Shown here in pieces: positions 36,882 to 46,188 of a stretch of DNA of 50,054 bases. The stretch is from the NCBI GenBank assembly GCA_011046415.1, contig DSAP01000106.1, positions 1-50,054 on the forward strand. The letters are read 5' to 3'. The DNA is from a bacterium (GTDB lineage Bacteria > Zhuqueibacterota > QNDG01 > JABMRT01). The translations under genes and the position numbers were made by a program. Each line of letters opens with the position of its first letter. Positions within the stretch are counted from its first letter, which is position 1. Under the pieces are notes generated by a model. That model was not told the origin of the DNA. It worked only from the letters and a program-made list of their open reading frames with translations, and did not search any database.

Positions 36882-36898
36882 AAAGAGAAACAACCGTT

Positions 36899-38695
36899 TT
36901 ATTGCAAGAGAACCATCCGGCGCGTCAGGCGAACCGATCCGGATTCCAGCCGGTAGAGATATACACCCGACGCCACCCGGTTGCCCGACCCGTCCCGTCC
37001 GTCCCAGCGGACCGCATGTCGACCCGGCGTATAGTCGGCATCCGTCAGCATTCGAATTCGGCGGCCGAGGAGGTCATAAACCGTCAGCTTCACGCGCTGA
37101 TCGGAAGATCCTGCGATATTGAAGCGGATTTCCGTCTCGGGATTGAAAGGATTCGGATAGTTGGCATACAGCATGTAACGGTCCGGCTGCGCCGCGCCGT
37201 CCCGGGAAACCGACGTCGGCAGCAGGAGCGACCGGTCCCCCAGTATCACCTGCGAGAAATGCGCGATCTCGGCGTAGACCTTATTTTCCGTGGTGTCCAC
37301 CACGATGTTGAAGATCCCTTCCTCTTCAAATGTTCCGTCTTCATTGTAGAAGAAAACGGCGAGGTCTTCGAGGGTGAGGCCCAGTTTATCCATCAGCTCG
37401 GGTTTGTAGGGCAGGACGATCTGAACCGGCGTTTCAAATACATAGGGACTGACTTTCTCTCCATCCACATAGACGTCGAAGGAAAAGCCGTTGAGCACCG
37501 CCTCGGTAAACGAGACGCTGTCCCCGCGTATCACGGCCAGGTCCGGGAGTGAAATTTCGATGGTGATCCCTTCGCTGAGACTGCCGGGAGGCAGGATCAG
37601 CTCGCCGCCGTTCAGGATGCTGAGGGGAAAAGGCAGGCCGGAGATTTTGAGGATGTCGGATTCGGCGATCCGATGAATGTTGCCGACCTGGATCCCGTCG
37701 CGGTCGCGCAGACGGATCTGAACGGGTTCCTTCTCAACCAAATCCTGCTCCGAAAGGACCATGACGCGCGCCACGGCGGAATAGTTTTCCACACGGGCCT
37801 GAATCAAAGCGACTCCGCGGGATTCCGCCGTAAAGAACCCGGTCTCGGACAATTCGCCGACCCCTTGGCCGCGCTGTACCCAGGTGACGTCCTTTTCGGT
37901 GCGGTTGCCGTTGCTGTCTTCCAGGAAGGCCTCGAACTGGAATGCCGCGCCGATCAGAACCGTGGTATCCGGCGGGTCGATGACCAGCTTGTACAGGTTG
38001 CGCCCGCCTTTCCGGGCCGGCTCATTATCGGATGAATCGGGTTTGTCGCGGACGAGGATATGTGCCTTCCCGCTCAACTCGCCGATCGAGGCGTAGACGA
38101 ATCCCCTGCCCGCCTCAAAGGCTTCCAGAAATCCTTCTTCGGTGACGGCCGCGAACTCCCCGTCGACGCTCCAGGAGAACGTCGTGTCGATCACGGATCC
38201 GTTCGAATCCGTGCAGACCGCCGAGAAAGTGATGGTGTCTCCGACCGCCAGGACCACCGCGTCGGGTTCGATCTCGATTGTCATCCCCGTTTTCCCGGGA
38301 TTCTTCCGGGGCGGATCTCCGTTGATCCGGACCAGCGCCCTCCCGGACACCCGGCCCACAGTCGCCACCACGTGGGTCGTGCCGCGTTCGAGTGCGGTAA
38401 AGACCCCTTCCTCCGAGAGCGTCCCGAGTTCCCTGCCGGCGAGGCTCCATGCGAACGCGGTGTCTTTCTGCGCGCCGGAGGATTTTTCCTCAAGATATGC
38501 ACGGAAGGCCTGAACCTCTCCGATTCCGAGATTCACCGAATCGGGTTCGACGATCACCCGGTATTCGGATTGGATCGGTTTTCCCGGATCGACCGGACGC
38601 CCCCCCCCCGGCTGTGCAAACAGAAGGGCCGGGATGAAACAGAACGTGAGAAACACAATCATCCCGTTGTTCCTCTTGATCTTCATGGATCTCAT
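36899..38695 (-). CDS. Secreted Ig-like-repeat protein with T9SS-type sorting domain
   Basis: About 598 residues from ATG 38695 (AGGGGG 7 bases upstream; the in-frame 38731 start has none). A signal peptide ends near ALLFAQ. Three BIG2-like repeats follow, each with YRVIVEPDSVNLGIGE / IEIEPDAVVLAVGDTI / LVIDPPDTTVLIGAAF and ending in GxFTAxxRG. A beta-rich middle (IHRIAESDILKISG, PYKPELMDKLGLTLEDLAVFFYNEDGTFEEEG) resembles a ZU5-like region. The last 80 residues (YANYPNPFNPETEIRFN, YDLLGRRI, SGVYLYRLESG) form the FlgD-like T9SS sorting domain. A surface or secreted structural or adhesive role is likely; no catalytic residues are seen. Confidence 0.88.
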   Translation of the reverse strand: MRSMKIKRNNGMIVFLTFCFIPALLFAQPGGGRPVDPGKPIQSEYRVIVEPDSVNLGIGEVQAFRAYLEEKSSGAQKDTAFAWSLAGRELGTLSEEGVFTALERGTTHVVATVGRVSGRALVRINGDPPRKNPGKTGMTIEIEPDAVVLAVGDTITFSAVCTDSNGSVIDTTFSWSVDGEFAAVTEEGFLEAFEAGRGFVYASIGELSGKAHILVRDKPDSSDNEPARKGGRNLYKLVIDPPDTTVLIGAAFQFEAFLEDSNGNRTEKDVTWVQRGQGVGELSETGFFTAESRGVALIQARVENYSAVARVMVLSEQDLVEKEPVQIRLRDRDGIQVGNIHRIAESDILKISGLPFPLSILNGGELILPPGSLSEGITIEISLPDLAVIRGDSVSFTEAVLNGFSFDVYVDGEKVSPYVFETPVQIVLPYKPELMDKLGLTLEDLAVFFYNEDGTFEEEGIFNIVVDTTENKVYAEIAHFSQVILGDRSLLLPTSVSRDGAAQPDRYMLYANYPNPFNPETEIRFNIAGSSDQRVKLTVYDLLGRRIRMLTDADYTPGRHAVRWDGRDGSGNRVASGVYLYRLESGSVRLTRRMVLLQ

Positions 38696-39130
38696 GATAA
38701 CCCCCTTAAGAAATGGATTCAAACCGGTCACTCCCGTGATTCTTCAGGCCGGTGATCCGACATCATGCGGCCGTTTTGTGCCGGAGGAACATGCATGATC
38801 ACGGAACCCTCAAAATGCAGCAATTCACATACCGTTTCGGCCCAATCATCCGATTCACTCTTTTTTCAGGATTTACAAGGCTTTCTGCGATCGGAATCGA
38901 ACCGCCTGCCCGGGATTCAACGGCTCAATCGGAAAATTCCCGCCACCCGGGTATGAAATATTTACCGGTATTCCTAAGATTGCTCAATTCATCTGCCCCC
39001 CCAAAAAACGGTGGGATAGAATCCCACCCTGCTTTTTATCCGGGAGGATGCTTAACTCCCGGACCGGTCAATCCGCAGCCTCATAATCTGCGGCGGCGCA
39101 CTCACCACGGGCAGAGCGTCTGGCCACCGT
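38696..39130. other. Gene-free stretch
   Basis: I see no gene here except the terminator at 39003-39037. It should also carry the promoter of the Ig-repeat gene, which I cannot locate. A TTCGATT-like loop near 38890 looks tRNA-like, but no cloverleaf can be drawn around it. Confidence 0.5.
39003..39037. terminator. Bidirectional-looking terminator
   Basis: GGTGGGAT (39010-39017), loop AGA and ATCCCACC (39021-39028). On the minus strand the stem is followed by GTTTTTTGG, ending the glutamate dehydrogenase/PPDK_N operon. On the plus strand it is followed by CTGCTTTTT. Confidence 0.8.
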
Positions 39131-41899
39131 TTATCCGGTCTTTCTCAAATAACCCACGGCTTTTTCGACTTCTCCATTCATCAGGATACTCAGGACCATG
39201 CCGTTCGCAGTCCCGGGGACATCGATCACATGGATGGTATCAGATAACCTGGCATATTGCGGCAATATCTCGGGAAGCATGTTTGGGGATTCCAACAAAA
39301 ACCTCTCATTGAAAATCACCGACTCCTCGTCCGGGTAGAGCGGAAGATACCGAATGGACGACTCGACCATATCCTGAAAAAAGTGGGTCCCGAAAGACAG
39401 CTCCGGCACATAATCGCCCTTCTTGTTGGCGATTTCGATCAGCATCGCCGTATTGTTGATGTCCGAATATGTGACACTGACCCCGAGTTTGATATCGCCT
39501 CTGCTGCCCCATCGGCCGGGTCCGATCAGGATAAACTGCCGCCTGGGAAGAATCATATTGAGCCGGCCTACGGCCTGTCCCACGGCCTGATATTCTGAAA
39601 GGTCGGTCATCCGGCAGTAGGCTTTCGGATCCACATAAACGATCGTCGAAATGTCCGGAACCTGACCGTTAGAAATATACCGGTTGGCAGAAAAGATGAT
39701 ATTCTCTTCAGGAATATCATCCGGTATCGAAGCAGGCTTAAACGCCTGCGAGTGACTCTGGGGACGGCATTGAAGCAAATAGAGATTCGTCCCGTCATGG
39801 GCAAATTCGATATCCACCGGTGACCCGATTTCTTTTTCAAGAATCGCCAGGATGGTTTCGATCTGGCTGATGAACCGGGTATCCCTGACGAGGCCTTCGA
39901 AGGTGACAATCAGGTTGTCTTTGGCAAAATTCAGCTGGAGAGTGTTCGTGGGTGTGTGCAGATGATTCTCTTCACAGACGGACAGCAGATAATGGATTCC
40001 GGGAATATCATTTCCGAATTCTTTCAGCATCCGGGAGATTTCCAGGGTTTCAAAACGATTTCCGGACAGGTTGATCACGTCGATCATCTTGGGCGAATAA
40101 TGCAGAATTTGATCCGGGGTTACATTCACACGGAGTTCCGGATTGCCCGGCGCGATCAGTACAGGATAATCATTGGACACACGATCCACGGCCCGTGTAC
40201 CCAATCCCGGTACCAGCCGGACCAGGCCGTCTTCACGACGGATCCGGGAAGACCAGCGGAATTCATTGCAGCTGAACGCCACACCGGCGAAGGTCGGCAG
40301 AAAATAATCACCGATCTGTGTCCCGACAACCTCCTGGATCATGATGCCCATTTCTTCATGGAAATCGAGCAGGCCGCGCTCCGTCCGGTACAGGATGGCG
40401 TCCGGAGAAAACGTGGAAGCATACACCTCCGCGATCGCATCCATCAGGGCTTCGAGCCTTTCCTCCTTGCTGCCCTGATTCGCGAGGAACAGGCTCTTGT
40501 ACTTCCCTGAGAAAGCGGCGCCGAGCCGGTCTTCAAGGAGGCTCGAACTCCGGACGATGATCGGACGATTACCGAAATCATCGATCACGCTGGATAATCC
40601 TTTCACGATTTCCGGGGCGAAGTGGGAATTCTTGAAAATCTGGACGATATTTGGATACTCGAAAGCGATCTCATCGATTTCCTTGTATTTTTGATCGTTC
40701 ATTTCCTCATAATTGTTGTCATGCATGAAATTGATGAGACTGTCCGAAGTGATGAACCACGTTTTCGGCACCCTCAGATCGCCGAACTGTCCGGTATATT
40801 CAGGGGATTTCGCCAGAATCCGGCTGGCCAGGATCAGGCCCGCGGTCTTCCCTCCGAGTTTTCCCCGGCTGTTCGCGGGATAAATGATCCGGTTGACAAG
40901 CTGATAATAATCACGGATCCCGATATGCTTTTTCGCAATTTTAATGAACTCAAGCTGTTCTGATAAAAAACGCCGTATCAGAGAGACGCGCAACCCTTTC
41001 TCGATGGAAGCGGACAGTTCAGCTCCTTCGGCCTCGATATACTGAAACCGGGTGATGGCGTGGATGATCTCATTCAGCGACGAACCCGGATTGTCGATGG
41101 TTTTGATGAAAAAGCGGAGTTTGTCCTGCTGTAGCCACCGGTGAATAAATGAGAGAATTTGTTTCCCGCTCAGATTCCGCGAGGCGATCCGGAACACTTC
41201 TTCACTCATGTTCAGGATGTCATCACTGGTCTGCTTCAGCGTCGGACGATTGATTTCAGTGCGGGTTCCGAGGCCGTCTTTTCCCTTTTCGGTTGCGGGC
41301 TGATCCATGAGCCGGTTGGCTTCATCGACACCCCGCCAGCAGAGATGCTGCAGCATTTTCTGTGATATATAGAGATAGGCGTGTTTGTCGGTCCGCCGCA
41401 ACATATTCACGATGACATGCCATTCTTCCGTACCCGTTTTTGAAAATTCTTCCTTGGCCACTTCCCACTCTTCATAAATCTGTTTCATCGTCTTGTGAAT
41501 AATCGTATAACTGATCCGGTCGGCGATGGTGTTGATCAGCTTGATTTCTTCCTTGAGAAATAATCCCCAGTTCACGGAAGGCACTTCCTTGATATAAAAC
41601 ACCGAAATCCGGCCGACGTTTCTCCCCTGCACTTTAATGTCTGCGCACAATTCCCGGGACGAGGCCTGAAAATCCTCGGCTTGATAGATTTTATTGTTAT
41701 AAACCACCCGGGCCCTGCATACATCCGGAAACTGAAATCCCGAAGGCAATACGCGGGCGACCTTGATCAAGAGGTCTTCCAGGGGTATCACACTGTCGAG
41801 AAGCAGTTCTTCGATCTGATAGAGACAGGTCAGTTCTTTCGTCCTCTCCTGAAGGTTGTTCATCAGCTTGAGTATCTGTTTACTTTTCTGCTGTTTCAC
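39131..41899 (-). CDS. GAF-like plus PEP/pyruvate-binding (PPDK_N) protein, no swivel domain
   Basis: The protein has 922 residues. The first 140 resemble a GAF sensor (ELTCLYQIEELLLDS opening, as in GAF-containing kinases). A helical linker spans about 150-320. The ATP-grasp PPDK_N region follows: RGKLGGKTAGLILA, VPKTWFITSDSL, PIIVRSSSLLEDRLGAAFSGKYKS, IMIQEVVG and LLQCRPQS. A C-terminal part shared with the next protein upstream has GPGRWGSRGDIKLGV and THFFQDMVESSIRYLPLY. The phosphohistidine (TSCR/TCHA) and PEP-binding TIM barrel domains of PPDK/PEP synthase are absent, so it cannot carry out the full reaction alone. It starts in an ATGA overlap with its paralogue. Confidence 0.85.
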   Translation of the reverse strand: MKQQKSKQILKLMNNLQERTKELTCLYQIEELLLDSVIPLEDLLIKVARVLPSGFQFPDVCRARVVYNNKIYQAEDFQASSRELCADIKVQGRNVGRISVFYIKEVPSVNWGLFLKEEIKLINTIADRISYTIIHKTMKQIYEEWEVAKEEFSKTGTEEWHVIVNMLRRTDKHAYLYISQKMLQHLCWRGVDEANRLMDQPATEKGKDGLGTRTEINRPTLKQTSDDILNMSEEVFRIASRNLSGKQILSFIHRWLQQDKLRFFIKTIDNPGSSLNEIIHAITRFQYIEAEGAELSASIEKGLRVSLIRRFLSEQLEFIKIAKKHIGIRDYYQLVNRIIYPANSRGKLGGKTAGLILASRILAKSPEYTGQFGDLRVPKTWFITSDSLINFMHDNNYEEMNDQKYKEIDEIAFEYPNIVQIFKNSHFAPEIVKGLSSVIDDFGNRPIIVRSSSLLEDRLGAAFSGKYKSLFLANQGSKEERLEALMDAIAEVYASTFSPDAILYRTERGLLDFHEEMGIMIQEVVGTQIGDYFLPTFAGVAFSCNEFRWSSRIRREDGLVRLVPGLGTRAVDRVSNDYPVLIAPGNPELRVNVTPDQILHYSPKMIDVINLSGNRFETLEISRMLKEFGNDIPGIHYLLSVCEENHLHTPTNTLQLNFAKDNLIVTFEGLVRDTRFISQIETILAILEKEIGSPVDIEFAHDGTNLYLLQCRPQSHSQAFKPASIPDDIPEENIIFSANRYISNGQVPDISTIVYVDPKAYCRMTDLSEYQAVGQAVGRLNMILPRRQFILIGPGRWGSRGDIKLGVSVTYSDINNTAMLIEIANKKGDYVPELSFGTHFFQDMVESSIRYLPLYPDEESVIFNERFLLESPNMLPEILPQYARLSDTIHVIDVPGTANGMVLSILMNGEVEKAVGYLRKTG

Positions 41900-43653
41900 G
41901 TGAGAATCACCCCCATTTTTTTACCCGCATCCAGGATGACCCGGATGCACGATCCGGATTGCACATGCCTCACAAACCGTGTTTCCGAAACAGGGCGCTG
42001 TTTGTCCAGCCAGTCCCAGTCGATCCGGTACGGATCGGTGTGCTTCAGTGAAAAATATCCGATTCCCAGGCTGGAGATATTATGAAAAAAATGATATCCC
42101 TGGCTCAAATCGATCTCTTTTTCAGGCAGGGTCGCTTCGACAATGACCCGGGCGCCGGAAATCTGCCCCCAGTTCACCGGAATGCCCAGCCAGGCCTCTG
42201 TGGAACCCCATCTTCCGAAACCGATCAGCAGATAGCGTCTCCCTGCTTTGACGAGCCGGGAATTGACAATTTCGATTTCTTCTGCGATCTCTCTGGAATA
42301 TCGGATATCGAAATTTTCCGGGCGGATATAGACTATATCCTTCAGGGAATCGATCACGCCATAGCCGAGGACGCGTTCCGAAGCCAGCAGCACATTCTCT
42401 CCCGAAAGATCCTTCTTTTGGATAACCGTGGATTCCCGGTTCAAGACGATGGGCCTGACCTGCAGAAGGCTGAAGGCCGCGTGCAATTCGGGTCTGCGTT
42501 CAAAATTTACGGCAAATTCGATCTCGACTTTTTCCCCGACGGCTTCCTCGCATTGTTTGACGACGGATGAAAGCACGTCGTTGAAGGGGATGACAGGCGT
42601 CTGGCGAAGGGGCGAAAAAGTAAGGATCCGGGGACCGGGAGTGCCTGTTCCGATCTTGATCATGTCGTTTTCGGCATCATACGTGGAGGCGATGAGGGAT
42701 AAGGTGTTGTCGTATTCCGCATCCGTAAGGCTGCATTGGATCAGATATTCGGTTTCCCTGATCGGATCAAACGCCGGGGGTTTTCCCATGTTCACCGCCC
42801 AGAAATACTTCTGGGTCTGCTTCAGCAAATCTCCGGTTGTGCTGAACGGCGGATCCGTGCCGGGGGAAGCCGGCGAATACGACCAGACACGATTTCCGTC
42901 CATAATGGTCTTTCCCAGTCCGAGCGCAAGATTGACGATTCCGTCTTCCACCGCGGCATGACCGAACGGAAAGAAATTGAAGGAACGCGCGACTCCGGAC
43001 ACGTTCGGATAAAACCGGTCTCCGTGCCGCTGCCCTGCGATTTCCTGTATGATCACCGCCATCTTTTCGTTCTCGGATTTCTGATTCACGGATGCCCTGT
43101 AGGCTTTTGCGTTCCGGAAGAAGGTCGAAGCCCAGACGAATTTGACGGCTTCGACCAGCCTGTTGAAACGACTGTCCGGATCCGGTTGATTGTTGGGAAT
43201 CATCTTGGTTTCATACACGCCGGCAAAGGGCGAATGCGCCTGATCTTCCAAAAGGCTCGATGAGCGGACAGCAAGCGGACTGTGGATTATCGAGTTGAAC
43301 GCCCTCAGATCACCGACCAGGTCTGATGGCAGTTCCGCCTTCTGAAACCGGTGGGCGATGCGGTCGTCACCCCGGCCGGACAGGGCGATCTCATACAGAT
43401 CATTGTTTTTAAGGAACAGATCGAAAAAATGGGTGGTGATCACCAGCAATTTGGGCACATACACGGTAATGGACGGAAACGGATGATCGCGGAAAAACGG
43501 AATGATGCTCTCCTGGATCAGCGCAAGGCCCTGCGCCTTGCCCCCCCGTTCTCCGTCTCCGAGATAGGTAAAGGTTTCCGTTCCACCGAACGTGTCGCGG
43601 TTGAAACGGAAAATGTTTTCATGGACGGACAGGTTCTTCCTCTCCGGCATCAA
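41896..43653 (-). CDS. Second PEP/pyruvate-binding (PPDK_N) protein, no swivel domain
   Basis: A 585-residue paralogue of the downstream protein without the GAF region. Shared elements in the same order are LGDGERGGKAQGLALIQ, VPKLLVITTHFF, PLAVRSSSLLEDQAHSPFAGVYETK, AVIIQEIAG, LLQVRPIV, IGFGRWGSTEAWLGIPV and YHFFHNISS. The ATP-grasp basic and acidic residues are kept, so it probably still binds ATP. No phosphohistidine motif is seen. It lies 49 bp after glutamate dehydrogenase and overlaps the larger paralogue by 4 bp, implying the two are made in equal amounts and may form a complex. Confidence 0.83.
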   Translation of the reverse strand: MMPERKNLSVHENIFRFNRDTFGGTETFTYLGDGERGGKAQGLALIQESIIPFFRDHPFPSITVYVPKLLVITTHFFDLFLKNNDLYEIALSGRGDDRIAHRFQKAELPSDLVGDLRAFNSIIHSPLAVRSSSLLEDQAHSPFAGVYETKMIPNNQPDPDSRFNRLVEAVKFVWASTFFRNAKAYRASVNQKSENEKMAVIIQEIAGQRHGDRFYPNVSGVARSFNFFPFGHAAVEDGIVNLALGLGKTIMDGNRVWSYSPASPGTDPPFSTTGDLLKQTQKYFWAVNMGKPPAFDPIRETEYLIQCSLTDAEYDNTLSLIASTYDAENDMIKIGTGTPGPRILTFSPLRQTPVIPFNDVLSSVVKQCEEAVGEKVEIEFAVNFERRPELHAAFSLLQVRPIVLNRESTVIQKKDLSGENVLLASERVLGYGVIDSLKDIVYIRPENFDIRYSREIAEEIEIVNSRLVKAGRRYLLIGFGRWGSTEAWLGIPVNWGQISGARVIVEATLPEKEIDLSQGYHFFHNISSLGIGYFSLKHTDPYRIDWDWLDKQRPVSETRFVRHVQSGSCIRVILDAGKKMGVILT

Positions 43654-43702
43654 CGCATTTCTGAAGTCTTACCGCTTCGCGGGCGTCCCCCGTCAAAACG
43701 GC

Positions 43703-44986
43703 CTATACCCATCCCCTGTATCTTGCGGCCTTTGCAACCCGGTCGATGGCGATGACATAGGCGGCATCCCGCATGTAGAGTTTCTTCTCCCTGGCCAGGT
43801 CACTGACTGCGATGAAGGCCGATGTCATTTTTTCATCGAGTTTGCCCAGGGTTTCCTCTTTCGTCCAGTAATAGTTCATGTTGCACTGCACCTGTTCAAA
43901 ATAACTGCAGGTCACGCCGCCGGCGTTCGCCAGAAAATCGGGGATGAGGAATATGTTGCGTTTTTTGATCGTCTCGTCCGCCTCGATAGTCGTCGGCCCG
44001 TTGGCTCCTTCCGCGATCAGCTTGACCCGTTGACTCATCTTTGAAACCGTTTCGGCATTGATCTGGTTTTCCAGAGCCGCGGGAATGAGGATATCGGCCT
44101 CCTGCTCGATCCAGGCGGATCCGTCCAGGACTGTGTATCCCAGATCGCTCGCTTTATTCTTATCGATGCTTCCGAAACTGTCCGTGATGGTGAGAAGTTC
44201 ATCCAAACTGACGCCGTCTGTTTTCCGGAAGGTGTATGAGGTATTGTCTTTCTGATCCCAGCAGGAAACGGCGATGACCCCGCCGCCGATCTGCTGATAA
44301 AGCTCGATGGCATGCCTGGCGACGTTTCCGAATCCCTGAACGCTCGCGATGGTGTCTTCCGGACGGACACCCATCTCTTTCAATGCCTCCCGGACGGTAA
44401 AAATCACTCCGTAGCCCGTGGCCTCTTTCCTGCCCAGGGACCCGCCCATGCCGACCGGTTTGCCGGTGATGAATCCCGGATATTTCGCGCCGTGAATCGT
44501 TTCATATTCATCCAGCATCCACAGCATGTGCTGGGCGTTGGTCATGACATCCGGGGCGGGCACATCCGACAGAGGGCCCACGTTTTTGGATATCTGACGC
44601 ACCCACCCGCGGCAGAGCAGTTCCTGTTCCCGGCTGCTCAGATTATGCGGATCGCAGATCACGCCGCCTTTGCCGCCGCCCAGGGGGATGTCGACCACCG
44701 CACATTTCCAGGTCATCCACATGGCCAGTGCCCGCACCGTATCGATCGTCTCCTGCGGATGAAACCGGATCCCGCCCTTACCGGGACCCCGCGCATCATT
44801 GTGAAGCACCCTGAAACCCCTGAACACCTCCACGCTCCCGTCGTCCATGCGCACCGGGATAAGAAAATGATATTCTCTCATCGAGTTTCGAAGCATCTTC
44901 TTCATGGCCTGATCGAGATTCAGCATTTCCGCCACTTTGTCGAACTGTTCCTGCGCGGTTGTGAACGGATTGTACGTCTTGTCCAT
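43703..44986 (-). CDS. gdhA: Glu/Leu/Phe/Val dehydrogenase, probable glutamate dehydrogenase
   Basis: The product is about 427 residues, typical of the hexameric catabolic class. Substrate-domain motifs are RGFRVLHNDARGPGKGGIRFHP, VVDIPLGGGKGGV (catalytic Lys region) and VPAPDVMTNAQ (catalytic Asp). The Rossmann fingerprint is VQGFGNVARHA. The PLAN-like NAGGVTCSYFEQVQ segment follows. It interconverts glutamate and 2-oxoglutarate with ammonia; NAD versus NADP use cannot be decided. ATG 44986 has GGGAG 9 bases upstream and is preferred to the TTG at 44992. It heads an operon with two PPDK_N proteins. Confidence 0.93.
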   Translation of the reverse strand: MDKTYNPFTTAQEQFDKVAEMLNLDQAMKKMLRNSMREYHFLIPVRMDDGSVEVFRGFRVLHNDARGPGKGGIRFHPQETIDTVRALAMWMTWKCAVVDIPLGGGKGGVICDPHNLSSREQELLCRGWVRQISKNVGPLSDVPAPDVMTNAQHMLWMLDEYETIHGAKYPGFITGKPVGMGGSLGRKEATGYGVIFTVREALKEMGVRPEDTIASVQGFGNVARHAIELYQQIGGGVIAVSCWDQKDNTSYTFRKTDGVSLDELLTITDSFGSIDKNKASDLGYTVLDGSAWIEQEADILIPAALENQINAETVSKMSQRVKLIAEGANGPTTIEADETIKKRNIFLIPDFLANAGGVTCSYFEQVQCNMNYYWTKEETLGKLDEKMTSAFIAVSDLAREKKLYMRDAAYVIAIDRVAKAARYRGWV

Positions 44987-45182
44987 TTTCAACGGCTCCC
45001 ATATTTGTTAAGATGATCACATTGATTTAAGTAGTCGAATAATGTTCCGGTAATTCATAGTTTTTTATATCTTTACAGGATTTATCACGGGTAATAATGC
45101 GGATGATGTCATCGAAGAGTGGACCCAAGTAATCAAATCTCAGGATGACAGGACGAATTTCTGCCGCGAGTCGTTGAAGGTT

Positions 45183-46184
45183 TTACCTGTTCAGTTCCGC
45201 GATCGCTCTTTCCAGAATCTCATCCTTGGTCAAATCCGTCCAGTCAAACTCGGCATGAATATCCGGCGGCACACCATTTTCAGCATAATTTGTGCCCTGC
45301 AAATCCAGAAGCTGAGAGACGCTGAAACGGTAAGTCCAGCCGTTGGGAAGCTGTCCGCCGTTGGGCAGTCCTCCTCCGCCGCCGGTTGTGTCTCCCAGCA
45401 GAACCACGTGAGGCAATGCCTTTGTCAGGAGAGAAAAGAATGTGGTCGCGCTGTAGGAACCCCTGTCGATTAACACCATCACCGGTTTTTCGTAGGTTAA
45501 CCCGTCGTGTTTCCCGACATACAAAGGCACCCTGGCTCCGAAATCATTTCTCCCGGGGCCGTTCCGTGTGATGGAGTATGCGGCCAGCACACGCTCTCGT
45601 GAAAATCTTTCCAGAATGTTATGGATATTGATGATCCGACCTCCGAAATTCTCCCTCAAATCGAGAATCAGCCCTTTCGTATTCCGATACCGTAAGAGGA
45701 GATAATCCAGAGACCCTTTATCGGCCGTGTATGCAAAGCTGGCATAGCGGATGTAGCCGATTTCACCGTCCTCGAGAAAGTCATGGACAAACGGGCCGGT
45801 GATTCTGAAATCGGGAATATAGAATTCTTCCACCGTTCTATCATGATAGTTCTTGGGATGTCTGAGATGGACGTTATACACGGATATGTTGAATGGAGAC
45901 ACCAGATTGACATGATCGTCTCTCAGTTCATTCAGCATGTCCGCCAGGACCTCAAAAAGGGCCTCTTCATGCATCGGGACCGACAGCTTCTCCCTGTAGG
46001 CGATGCGGATCCGGTCCCAGTCGATCTCTTTCAGCTCGAAATAGCTGTATTTCCTGTCCGCTTCATTCCACAGATAATCGAAATTATCATAGGGATTGCC
46101 GCTCGCCAGGTCTTTTTCAAAAAGAATTTTCTCGCAGGAGACCGCGAGAAGACACGCCGCTAGAAAAAAGACCCGTTTTTTCAT
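45183..46184 (-). CDS. S41-family (tail-specific protease-like) lipoprotein
   Basis: The protein is 333 residues. The N-terminus has a signal peptide with a lipobox-like LAVSC (Cys17). A helical domain (DYLWNEADRKYSYFELKEIDWDRI) typical of S41/TSP N-termini is followed by the core: GEIGYIRYASF, KGLILDLRENFGGRI, PVMVLIDRGSYSATTFFSLLTKALPHVVLLGDTTGGGG. The Ser of GSYSAT matches the catalytic serine. The usual Lys/Gln helper residues are not placed with certainty and no PDZ domain is apparent, so activity is likely but unproven. It starts 4 bp after its upstream neighbour ends, and probably works on the envelope. Confidence 0.85.
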   Translation of the reverse strand: MKKRVFFLAACLLAVSCEKILFEKDLASGNPYDNFDYLWNEADRKYSYFELKEIDWDRIRIAYREKLSVPMHEEALFEVLADMLNELRDDHVNLVSPFNISVYNVHLRHPKNYHDRTVEEFYIPDFRITGPFVHDFLEDGEIGYIRYASFAYTADKGSLDYLLLRYRNTKGLILDLRENFGGRIINIHNILERFSRERVLAAYSITRNGPGRNDFGARVPLYVGKHDGLTYEKPVMVLIDRGSYSATTFFSLLTKALPHVVLLGDTTGGGGGLPNGGQLPNGWTYRFSVSQLLDLQGTNYAENGVPPDIHAEFDWTDLTKDEILERAIAELNR

Positions 46185-46188
46185 CTTC

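Larger units (their letters stand above)
36445..36898. other. Gene-free leader/intergenic stretch with three hairpins
   Basis: No credible gene is seen. It contains hairpins at 36506-36523 and 36559-36592 and the terminator at 36834-36881. Because it is long and structured on the side upstream of the aminotransferase gene, the two proximal hairpins may be part of a regulatory leader. I do not recognise a known riboswitch. Confidence 0.5.

Noticed and set aside
38870-38930. tRNA-like T-loop sequence
   Set aside because: The TTCGATT loop has no paired stem of the right length and no anticodon or acceptor arm can be drawn.
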